Assembly (NCBI GenBank): GCA_004556005.1 | Contig: SFJA01000037.1 | Span: forward strand, 1-16,413 | Reading direction: 5' to 3' | Length of the DNA stretch: 16,413 nucleotides | From: Bacteroidales bacterium | Lineage (GTDB): Bacteria; Bacteroidota; Bacteroidia; Bacteroidales; UBA932 | The notes under the pieces: generated by a model | Told to the model about the DNA's origin: nothing | The model's input: only the letters and a program-made list of their open reading frames with translations | The model's database searches: none | Shown here: piece by piece, positions 1 through 7,083 of the stretch | How positions within the stretch are numbered: the first letter of the stretch is position 1 | How the letters are laid out: every line of letters starts with the position of its first letter | Translations under genes and position numbers: made by a program

Positions 1-1110
1 CCGGGGGCAGGTCTTATGCACTACCTGTCCTTTAGGGCAATGCTGGCCGCCGTAATCAGTATGATCACCGCATACTTTGCGGGACGCAAGATTATCAAGT
101 TATTGCAGCGCAAGCAGATAGGAGAGACAATCAGAGACCTCGGGCTTGAAGGCCAGATGCAGAAGAAGGGTACCCCGACCATGGGCGGCGTAATAATCAT
201 CATCGCGCTGCTGACTGGAGCACTTTTGGTATGCAGACTGGACAGCATATACACAATATTACTGATAGTCACAACCTTGTGGTGCGGCGGAATAGGATTC
301 GCCGATGACTACATCAAGGTATTTAAACACAATAAGGAAGGCATGAGCGCAAAGGGAAAGCTCCTGCTCCAGTTCGGACTGGGTCTGCTGATTGCGCTCG
401 TGGTTTGCATCAGCCCTGATATCCATTCCGACAATCTGGTAACTACCATTCCTTTTGTAAAGGAGCACGAGTTTGACTACTCCTGGCTGTCACCGTTCAA
501 GGGCCAGTTGGGCGTGTACTGTTCCTGGGGAATATATATGCTGATGATTATCATCGTGATACTCGCCTGCTCAAACGGCACCAACCTTACCGACGGAATG
601 GACGGGCTCGCAAGCGGAACCTCGGCCATAGTCGGCGTGACCCTGGGCGTGATTGCCTGGCTGAGCGGTGACGCGCTGAAGTCAGACTACCTCAACATAA
701 TGCACATCCCCGGAGCCGGTGAAGTGGCAATCTTCCTATCGGCATTTGTAGGTGCCCTGCTGGGCTTCCTTTGGTTCAACACCTACCCGGCGCAGGTGTT
801 TATGGGCGATACCGGCAGCCTAACGATAGGAGGAATAATCGGAGTCAGCGCCGTGCTCATACGCAAGGAACTGCTTCTTCCCCTGCTTTGCGGAATCTTC
901 CTTATGGAAAGTTTGTCGGTACTCATTCAGAGATACTGGTTCAAATACACCAAAAAGAAATACGGCGAAGGCCGCAGGGTCTTCCTGATGGCTCCCCTGC
1001 ACCATCATTTCCAGAAACAGGGCATTCCCGAACCTCGCATCGTCACAAGGTTCTGGATAATAGGAATAATACTGGCGGTATCTACATTGGCACTTCTGAA
1101 ACTCAGATAA
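1..1110 (+). CDS. mraY: Phospho-N-acetylmuramoyl-pentapeptide transferase MraY (5' partial)
   Basis: MraY is an integral membrane enzyme that transfers phospho-MurNAc-pentapeptide from UDP to undecaprenyl phosphate, forming lipid I. The frame is open from base 1: the first five codons read PGAGL and continue into the ATG at 16, matching the region before 'SFR' in Bacteroidota MraY, so the true start lies upstream and the ATG at 16 is internal. Counting from that ATG, I see the family motifs FADDYIK (95-101; Asp97/Asp98), NGTNLTDGMDGLA (187-199; Asp193 and Asp196), FMGDTGSL (262-269; Asp265) and the His triad APLHHHF (326-332). Hydrophobic segments run through the whole protein, including the C-terminus. 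The stop is 1 nt before murD. Family members in this phylum are about 420 residues, so roughly 50 residues are missing to the left. The assignment is secure. Confidence 0.97.
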   Translation, partial: PGAGLMHYLSFRAMLAAVISMITAYFAGRKIIKLLQRKQIGETIRDLGLEGQMQKKGTPTMGGVIIIIALLTGALLVCRLDSIYTILLIVTTLWCGGIGFADDYIKVFKHNKEGMSAKGKLLLQFGLGLLIALVVCISPDIHSDNLVTTIPFVKEHEFDYSWLSPFKGQLGVYCSWGIYMLMIIIVILACSNGTNLTDGMDGLASGTSAIVGVTLGVIAWLSGDALKSDYLNIMHIPGAGEVAIFLSAFVGALLGFLWFNTYPAQVFMGDTGSLTIGGIIGVSAVLIRKELLLPLLCGIFLMESLSVLIQRYWFKYTKKKYGEGRRVFLMAPLHHHFQKQGIPEPRIVTRFWIIGIILAVSTLALLKLR

Positions 1111-1111
1111 T

Positions 1112-2449
1112 ATGGCAAGGATAGTAGTATTGGGCGGAGCAGAAAGCGGAGTCGGCGCAGCTGTTCTGGCAAAGGTAAAAGGATTTGACGTTTTCCTTTC
1201 AGACAACGGAACAATCAAGGAGGAATACATCAAGACGCTCAGGGACTGGAACATAGACTTTGAGCAGGGCGGACATAGCGAGAATCTCATACTGAACGCC
1301 GACGAGGTCGTGAAGAGCCCGGGCATACCGTCGACGGCAGCGATAGTGCGCAAGCTCGCCGACCAGGGCACCCACATCGTGAGCGAAATAGAATTCGCCT
1401 CGCGCTTCGACAGCGCAAAGAAGATCTGCATCACCGGATCAAACGGCAAGACCACGACGACCTCGCTGATACACTACCTGCTGACCGAAGCCGGCCTCAA
1501 CGTCGGTCTCGGCGGCAACATCGGCAAGAGCTACGCAATGCAGGTCGCTACCGAGAAGCACGACTACTATGTGCTGGAAATCAGCAGTTTCCAGCTCGAT
1601 GATACTTACGAATTCCGCCCCGATATCGCTATCATAACGAATATAACCCCGGACCATCTCGACCGTTACGACCACAAGATGGAGAACTACGTCAAGGCCA
1701 AGTTCAAGATTACACGCAACCTCAGGCCGGAGGACTGCTTCATCTTCGACTCCGATGACAAGATTACCATCGAGCACCTCAGCAAGATAGTGCTTCAGGC
1801 AAAGATGCTGCCGTTTACCCAGGAAAGGAAAAACCTGGAGCAGGGTGCCTGGCTTGAGGATGACAAGTTCGTTGTCAGGTATGAGGACAATGACACGGAC
1901 GTCTATCTCAAGGAACTGGCTCTCGGCGGGAAGCACAATATATACAACTCGATGGCAGCCGCACTTGCAGCCAAGGCGACGGGAATCAAGGACGAGGTGA
2001 TACGCAACTCCCTGAAGAGTTTCTCCCCTATCGAACACCGTCTCGAGCCTGTTCTTTCAGTGGCTGACGTGATGTATATCAATGACTCCAAGGCTACCAA
2101 CGTGGACTCGGCCTGGTATGCGCTCGAGAGCCAGACAAGACCTGTGGTGTGGATAGTCGGCGGCAAGGACAAGGGCAACGACTACTCCATTCTCGAGGAC
2201 CTGGTAAGGGAAAAGGTCAAGGGCATAGTATGTATGGGTCTGGACAACAGCAAGATACACGCAGCTTTCGACTCGATTACAAGCAATATCGTTGATACCG
2301 CGTCTGCCGACGAGGCAGTAAAGGCGGCAAGCCGTATGGCGGAAGCGGGCGACGTCGTGCTGCTCAGCCCTTGCTGCGCAAGCTTCGACCTGTTCGAGAA
2401 TTACGAAGACAGAGGACGAAAGTTCAAGGAGGCCGTAAGGAGACTGTAA
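1112..2449 (+). CDS. murD: UDP-N-acetylmuramoylalanine--D-glutamate ligase MurD
   Basis: MurD is the cytoplasmic ATP-dependent Mur ligase that adds D-glutamate to UDP-MurNAc-L-Ala. The 445-residue length is normal. The N-terminal UDP-substrate domain opens with a Rossmann-like VVLGGAESG (5-13). The central ATPase domain carries the P-loop GSNGKTTT (109-116), GGNIG (134-138), EISSFQLD (156-163) and TPDHLDRY (179-186). HNIYN (275-279) and EHRLE (308-312) lead into the C-terminal domain, which has NDSKATN (324-330) and GGKDKG (350-355). The NDSKATN block and the SSFQL sequence separate MurD from MurC/E/F. The ATG is 1 nt after the mraY stop and there is no Shine-Dalgarno sequence, as is common in Bacteroidota. 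The protein ends 1 nt before ftsW, so translation is probably coupled through the operon. Confidence 0.97.
   Translation: MARIVVLGGAESGVGAAVLAKVKGFDVFLSDNGTIKEEYIKTLRDWNIDFEQGGHSENLILNADEVVKSPGIPSTAAIVRKLADQGTHIVSEIEFASRFDSAKKICITGSNGKTTTTSLIHYLLTEAGLNVGLGGNIGKSYAMQVATEKHDYYVLEISSFQLDDTYEFRPDIAIITNITPDHLDRYDHKMENYVKAKFKITRNLRPEDCFIFDSDDKITIEHLSKIVLQAKMLPFTQERKNLEQGAWLEDDKFVVRYEDNDTDVYLKELALGGKHNIYNSMAAALAAKATGIKDEVIRNSLKSFSPIEHRLEPVLSVADVMYINDSKATNVDSAWYALESQTRPVVWIVGGKDKGNDYSILEDLVREKVKGIVCMGLDNSKIHAAFDSITSNIVDTASADEAVKAASRMAEAGDVVLLSPCCASFDLFENYEDRGRKFKEAVRRL
2437..2442 (+). promoter_or_regulatory. Possible Shine-Dalgarno sequence for ftsW
   Basis: AAGGAG lies 8 nt before the ftsW ATG at 2451, inside the last codons of murD. 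Most other starts in the window have no such purine run, so it stands out. It is also coding sequence (Arg-Arg-Leu), so the match may be chance, and Bacteroidota make little use of Shine-Dalgarno pairing. Confidence 0.3.
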
Positions 2450-2450
2450 C

Positions 2451-3827
2451 ATGAAGGAAAAGAAGCGCTCGCTCTGGAACGTCATCGAGAGTGTCGAAGG
2501 TGACAAGGTGATATGGATAATAGTATTGTTTTTGATACTGTTTTCCATTGTCTGCATATTCTCTTCGACTTCACGGCTTGCGATGATGGGAGACGCCACC
2601 AGCAGGCTGGACATACTCAAGGGACAACTGTTCATTGTGGCGGCGGGACTTGCTCTCATATTAATATGCTACAACATCAAGAACCTGAACTTCTTCAGGA
2701 CTGCGTCCAGATACGGCTTTGTCATTTCGCTGGTTCTGCTGGTCTTTCTTGACCTGCACCTGAAACTCGGGCCGATAAAGTCGATTCAGTTCAACGGCGC
2801 CTGGAGGGCCATCAGCGTATTCGGCTTCCAGCTGCATGTGTTTGAGGTTGTGAAGGTTGCAATGGTGATGTACCTCGCCTGGGCGATAGATGCATATCAC
2901 AAGAAGGAACTTAAGCTGAAAGTCAGCGACTTGTGGAAGCGAATAATATACATTTATGCGCCTTTCCTGCTGGTGACGGTTCTTGTGCTGCCGGGAAGCA
3001 ACTCCAGCGCAGTGTTCATAGGCGGAGTTCTGTTCGTCACCATTCTTTTGGGTGAAATCAACTGGAAGGAGATGCTTCTGCTGCTTATGACCGGAATAGT
3101 TGCCCTGGGCGCCTGCGTGGGAATCTATTTCGCAACAAGCAACACTGCCCATCCAATGTTCAAGCGCATTGGAACCGGTCTTGCGAGATTTGACAACACT
3201 GACTGGGAAGCCATTTACAGCGACCCGGCTTCGACAAGAGAAATGAAACAGGAGGCCGTGGACCATCTGAGCCAGAGCTACAGCGCCCTGATAGCTGTCA
3301 AGGAAGGCGGACTGTTCGGAAAGGGACCTGGACAGAGCACCCAGAGGATAGTGGTACCTGACTACTCCGAGGACTATATGTTCAGCTTTATCGTGGAAGA
3401 ATACGGCGTTTTTATAGGGCTTTTCGTTGTGTTCCTGTACGTTACCCTGCTCGCCAGGGCCTCGATAGTAGTACGCTGCTGCGGTAAGGAAACCTTTGCC
3501 AAACTGGCAGTTACGGGACTGAGCATACTAATTTCAGGACAGGCGATGCTGCACATACTCGTCAACTGTGACATCGGTGTGATGACAGGTCAGACTCTGC
3601 CTATGGTAAGTCACGGAAACAGCGCATTTATCTGCTTCTCGATAGCATTCGGCATTATGCTGGCTATGAGCAGGATAGCTTCTCGCAGGATAGACCAGGA
3701 AACCCGCAAGGCAGAGTCTCTGATGACTCCTACGGGAGGAAGCGTGTCAGCAGATACGGCTCAGGACGACAATGACGACGACATAATAGACGAAGAAGAC
3801 GGTGATAGCTACGATAATGAATTGTAA
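2451..3827 (+). CDS. ftsW: SEDS peptidoglycan glycosyltransferase FtsW
   Basis: FtsW is the SEDS-family glycosyltransferase of the divisome, which polymerises lipid II with a partner class B PBP. The 458-residue protein starts with a short cytoplasmic stretch and a first membrane segment at about 21-39, followed by several more hydrophobic segments. The large extracytoplasmic loop contains SYSALIAVKEGGLFGKGPGQS (starting at 277), then SEDYMFSFIVEEYG (306-319); Asp308 aligns with the catalytic Asp of SEDS enzymes. The last conserved motif reads TGQTLPMVSHGNSAF (379-393), where many FtsW proteins have a glycine-rich S-x-G-G-S version. After the final helix there is a hydrophilic tail of about 45 residues, and its last 20 are very acidic (Asp/Glu runs, 438-456). 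Placement between murD and murG favours FtsW over RodA. murG starts 3 nt after the stop. Confidence 0.95.
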   Translation: MKEKKRSLWNVIESVEGDKVIWIIVLFLILFSIVCIFSSTSRLAMMGDATSRLDILKGQLFIVAAGLALILICYNIKNLNFFRTASRYGFVISLVLLVFLDLHLKLGPIKSIQFNGAWRAISVFGFQLHVFEVVKVAMVMYLAWAIDAYHKKELKLKVSDLWKRIIYIYAPFLLVTVLVLPGSNSSAVFIGGVLFVTILLGEINWKEMLLLLMTGIVALGACVGIYFATSNTAHPMFKRIGTGLARFDNTDWEAIYSDPASTREMKQEAVDHLSQSYSALIAVKEGGLFGKGPGQSTQRIVVPDYSEDYMFSFIVEEYGVFIGLFVVFLYVTLLARASIVVRCCGKETFAKLAVTGLSILISGQAMLHILVNCDIGVMTGQTLPMVSHGNSAFICFSIAFGIMLAMSRIASRRIDQETRKAESLMTPTGGSVSADTAQDDNDDDIIDEEDGDSYDNEL

Positions 3828-3830
3828 GTT

Positions 3831-4958
3831 ATGGAATATAAGAAACTTAGAGTAATAATAAGCGGTGGCGGCACTGGAGGACACATCTTCCCGGCCGTTT
3901 CGATTGCAGGCAAGCTCAAGGAAGTCAACCCTGATACCGAGATACTCTTCGTAGGAGCGGAAGGCAAGATGGAGATGGAAAAGGTGCCGGCAGCAGGGTT
4001 CAAGATTGTCGGATTGCCCATAGTCGGATTGCAGCGTCAGCTTAACTGGCACAATGTCAAGAACAATCTGTCGGTCCCGTTCAGGGTGCTGTCAAGCCTG
4101 AGAAGGGCAGGAAAGATTATAGAAGAATTTGCCCCTGACGTTGCCGTGGGAGTGGGAGGCTATGCCAGCGCTCCCCTGCTATGGGAAGCTACCGCCAAGG
4201 GCATACCGTCGCTCATTCAGGAGCAGAACGGATTTGCCGGCTTGACCAACAAGATGTTGGGCGGGCGTGTGGACAGCATTTGCGTGGCCTACGAGGGGAT
4301 GGAAAGGTTTTTCCCTGCAGACAAGATAGTCATGAGCGGCAATCCAATCCGCTCGACTATGCACCCGTTCAGTGAGCAGGAGCGCAGGAAGGGTATGGAT
4401 CTGTACGGACTCGACCCGGCAAAGAAGCACATTCTCATTACCGGCGGCAGCCTCGGGAGCGGGACTCTCAACAATGCTGTAAAGGCGTGGATATCAAATG
4501 GATGTCCAGGTGGAGAGGGACTGGAGATTCTTTGGCAGTGCGGAAGCTGGTACAAGAGCGGCGTTGATGCCTTTATGGCAGAACACAAGACGGAAGGCAT
4601 ACATCATTTTGATTTTATCAAGAGTATGGACCTGGCGTTCGCAGCCGCAGATCTTGTCATTTCAAGGTCCGGAGCTTCATCGGTTTCCGAAATTTGCGCT
4701 ACAGGAAAACCGGCTATTTTTGTACCTTCGCCTAACGTTGCCGAAGACCACCAGACACATAACGCAATGGCTCTTGTAAGCAAGGGAGCCGCGCTGATGG
4801 TCAAAGACAGCGAAGCGGCAGTAAGCCTGCTAAAAATGGCTACGGAAAGCGTCAGGGACGATGCCCTGCTGGAGTCGCTCTCCAAAGCCGCCCTCAGTCT
4901 TGCACGCCTCGATGCGGCGCAGACCATAGTTGATGAAATATACAGGATTGCGAAATGA
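3831..4958 (+). CDS. murG: UDP-GlcNAc--lipid I N-acetylglucosaminyltransferase MurG
   Basis: MurG is the peripheral membrane GT28 enzyme on the cytoplasmic face that adds GlcNAc to lipid I to give lipid II. At 375 residues it has the usual length. The N-terminal domain has the glycine-rich loop GGGTGGHIFPA (12-22) and GVGGYASAPLLW (107-118), followed by QEQNGFAGLTN (130-140). The C-terminal UDP-GlcNAc-binding domain has GGSLGSGTLN (205-214), SRSGASSVSEI (278-288) and PSPNVAEDHQTHNA (299-312). All the expected family blocks are intact. The stop overlaps the murC start as ATGA (4955-4958), which indicates translational coupling to murC. Confidence 0.97.
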   Translation: MEYKKLRVIISGGGTGGHIFPAVSIAGKLKEVNPDTEILFVGAEGKMEMEKVPAAGFKIVGLPIVGLQRQLNWHNVKNNLSVPFRVLSSLRRAGKIIEEFAPDVAVGVGGYASAPLLWEATAKGIPSLIQEQNGFAGLTNKMLGGRVDSICVAYEGMERFFPADKIVMSGNPIRSTMHPFSEQERRKGMDLYGLDPAKKHILITGGSLGSGTLNNAVKAWISNGCPGGEGLEILWQCGSWYKSGVDAFMAEHKTEGIHHFDFIKSMDLAFAAADLVISRSGASSVSEICATGKPAIFVPSPNVAEDHQTHNAMALVSKGAALMVKDSEAAVSLLKMATESVRDDALLESLSKAALSLARLDAAQTIVDEIYRIAK

Positions 4959-6304
4959 CGGACGTTTACTTCATAGGAATTGGCGGAATAGGGATGAGCG
5001 CCATTGCCAGGTACTTCAAGTTCAAGGGCTTGAGGGTGAGCGGCTATGACCGCACGCCGTCCCCGCTTACAGACAGGCTTCAGGCTGAAGGCATCGAGGT
5101 GCATTTCAAGGACGACGTTTCCTGCATTCCTGAGGATGCCTCTGAAACCCTTGTCATATATACTCCTGCCGTCCCGGACACTCTCGAAGAACTGAAATAT
5201 GTCAGGGAAAATGGCTACCATGTTGTAAAAAGGTCAAAGGCTCTCGGCGAAATCACTGCCGGGCAGACCTGTCTCGCTGTTGCCGGAACACACGGCAAAA
5301 CCACTACCAGCACGCTTATAGCGCATATTCTGACCGAGGGAGCAAACGGATGTTCGGCATTTCTCGGCGGAATCTCGAAGAACTACGGCACCAACCTGCT
5401 GATGAGCCATACGCCTACCGTCGTTGCGGAAGCGGACGAGTTTGACCGTTCGTTCCTGCAACTGCATCCGGCAATTGCGGCCATTACCTCGATGGATGCC
5501 GACCATCTTGACATCTACGGCGACCTCGCGCACGTTCAGGAAGCTTTCAGGACCTTCGCTTCACAGGTAAGCGAGACCCTGATTCTCAAACTCGGCTGTC
5601 CCGTAAGCAGCGATGACACCGGCGCAAAGATATTTACCTACCATTTCGACAAGCCGGAGGCCGACTTCCACAGCGTCAACCTGAGGCTGGCAGAAGACGG
5701 GCACTACACCTATGACCTCTCATACCCGGGCGGAGTGCTCAGCGATATCAGGGTCGGCACCCTTGGCTGGGTCAACGTAGAGAACAGCATAGCCGCCGCA
5801 GCGGTCTGCCTGTGCTACGGAATGGATGCCCAGAAGGTCAAAAAGGCAATAGGCAGCTTCCAGGGCGCGGTAAGGCGGCTTGACGAGCACATCAACACGA
5901 AGGAGCTCACCTACATCGACGACTACGCCCACCACCCGGCGGAGCTGAGCGCAGCAATCACTTCCATAAAGGAAATTTTCCCGGGAAGGAAGGTGACCGG
6001 AATATTCCAGCCCCACCTGTACACGCGCACGCGCGATTTTGCGGAACAATTCTCCCTTGCCCTGGACCGTCTCGATAAAGTGGTGCTGCTGGATATTTAC
6101 CCTGCGAGGGAAGAGCCTCTGCCGGGGGTCAGTTCCGAGCTGATATTCAACGGGATACACCATGCCGAAAAGGTAATGCTCAAAAAAGACGAGCTGCTTG
6201 ACTACCTTAGGAACGAGCCTGTTGACGTGCTCTGCACTTTCGGCGCTGGCGACATTGACAGACTAGTGGAACCAATAAAGGAAATTCTGCTTGCCAGGAA
6301 ATGA
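4955..6304 (+). CDS. murC: UDP-N-acetylmuramate--L-alanine ligase MurC
   Basis: MurC is the cytoplasmic Mur ligase that adds the first residue, L-alanine, to UDP-MurNAc using ATP. It is 449 residues long. The N-terminal nucleotide-binding motif GIGGIGMSAIARYF (8-21) is typical of MurC. The ATPase domain has the P-loop GTHGKTTT (111-118), EADEFDRSF (159-167) and DADHLDIYGD (181-190). GAVRRLDEH (304-312) and YAHHPAE (324-330) lie in the linker to and start of the C-terminal domain, followed by FQPHLYTRTRDF (351-362). YAHHPAE and the N-terminal GIGGIGMS distinguish MurC from the other Mur ligases. The start overlaps the murG stop and the stop overlaps the ftsQ start, both as ATGA, so murG, murC and ftsQ form a coupled chain. 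Confidence 0.97.
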   Translation: MTDVYFIGIGGIGMSAIARYFKFKGLRVSGYDRTPSPLTDRLQAEGIEVHFKDDVSCIPEDASETLVIYTPAVPDTLEELKYVRENGYHVVKRSKALGEITAGQTCLAVAGTHGKTTTSTLIAHILTEGANGCSAFLGGISKNYGTNLLMSHTPTVVAEADEFDRSFLQLHPAIAAITSMDADHLDIYGDLAHVQEAFRTFASQVSETLILKLGCPVSSDDTGAKIFTYHFDKPEADFHSVNLRLAEDGHYTYDLSYPGGVLSDIRVGTLGWVNVENSIAAAAVCLCYGMDAQKVKKAIGSFQGAVRRLDEHINTKELTYIDDYAHHPAELSAAITSIKEIFPGRKVTGIFQPHLYTRTRDFAEQFSLALDRLDKVVLLDIYPAREEPLPGVSSELIFNGIHHAEKVMLKKDELLDYLRNEPVDVLCTFGAGDIDRLVEPIKEILLARK

Positions 6305-7083
6305 AGAAAGGCCTGAAATACACACTCTTCATAGTGTTCCTGTGTCTGTTTGTCGCAGGAACGGGGGTCTTGTATGGAGTCTCCAGGGAAAAGCGCAGGG
6401 AAAGGACCTGCGAGCGCGTGGAAGTGCGAATCAGGGACAAGTACAGGTTCGTGGATGAGGATGAGATCAAGGGCTATCTGCAAAAGGGATTCGGCAGCAT
6501 TTGGGGAACCCGCATAGACAGCGTAGATCTGAGCGGGATCGAAAGATATATCGAAAGCAAAAGCGCCGTCAGGAAATGCGAGGCCTGGTGCAGTTCGGAC
6601 GGATGCCTGCATCTGGATATTACACAAAGAGTTCCGGCAATTAAGTTCAAGCTGGACGACTACTCCTTCTATGCAGACAGGGAGGGATTTGCCTTTCCTC
6701 TCGGCAATGACAGCAAAATCGATGTCCCTCAGGTCGGAGGCAGCCTGCCTCTCAAGGTCAGCAGACAGCAGAGAGGGGAATTTGGAAGCGAAAAGGAAAG
6801 GGTCTGGGTAATGTCCGTGCTGGACTTGCTGGACAGGCTGGAGGACAGTAAAGAATTTCGCGGAAGGCTGGAAGGTCTCAGCGTGCGCAGGGACGGAGAC
6901 CTGGTCCTCAAGCTGAAAGACTGCAATGCACTTTTCATCATCGGCGAGCCAGTTGACATCGACAGCAAGATCAAGGGTATGAGCAGGTATTTCAGTCATA
7001 TAGAGCCGGATAAAGGCAAAGGATACTATAAAAGCGTTAATTTGAAATTCAACAAACAGATAATATGCAGGAGAGATATCTAG
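6301..7083 (+). CDS. ftsQ: Cell division protein FtsQ
   Basis: FtsQ is a bitopic inner-membrane protein that acts as a divisome scaffold. The 260-residue protein has a short basic N-terminus (MKKGLK), one membrane segment at about 7-26 and then a periplasmic domain. Residues 37-110 look like the POTRA-type domain, ending in ITQRVPAIKF (107-116). The block DDYSFYADREGFAFPL (119-134) is the Pro/Tyr/Asp/Gly pattern typical of FtsQ beta domains. The C-terminus, YYKSVNLKFNKQIICRR (242-258), resembles other Bacteroidota FtsQ ends. Overall sequence conservation in this family is low, so the call rests on topology, these blocks and the position between murC and ftsA. The last 19 nt overlap the start of ftsA in another frame. 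Confidence 0.93.
   Translation: MKKGLKYTLFIVFLCLFVAGTGVLYGVSREKRRERTCERVEVRIRDKYRFVDEDEIKGYLQKGFGSIWGTRIDSVDLSGIERYIESKSAVRKCEAWCSSDGCLHLDITQRVPAIKFKLDDYSFYADREGFAFPLGNDSKIDVPQVGGSLPLKVSRQQRGEFGSEKERVWVMSVLDLLDRLEDSKEFRGRLEGLSVRRDGDLVLKLKDCNALFIIGEPVDIDSKIKGMSRYFSHIEPDKGKGYYKSVNLKFNKQIICRRDI

Noticed and set aside
16..18. ATG at 16 as the start of mraY
   Set aside because: The same frame is open to base 1 and the codons before it (PGAGL) match the conserved region ahead of 'SFR' in MraY, so the protein begins outside the window.
820..1455. A 211-codon minus-strand open frame across the mraY/murD junction
   Set aside because: It lies opposite two conserved enzymes with intact catalytic motifs and has no domain of its own.
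6202..6999. A 265-codon minus-strand open frame opposite ftsQ
   Set aside because: ftsQ has the expected topology and overlaps on both sides; the antisense frame has no recognisable motif or supporting neighbour.
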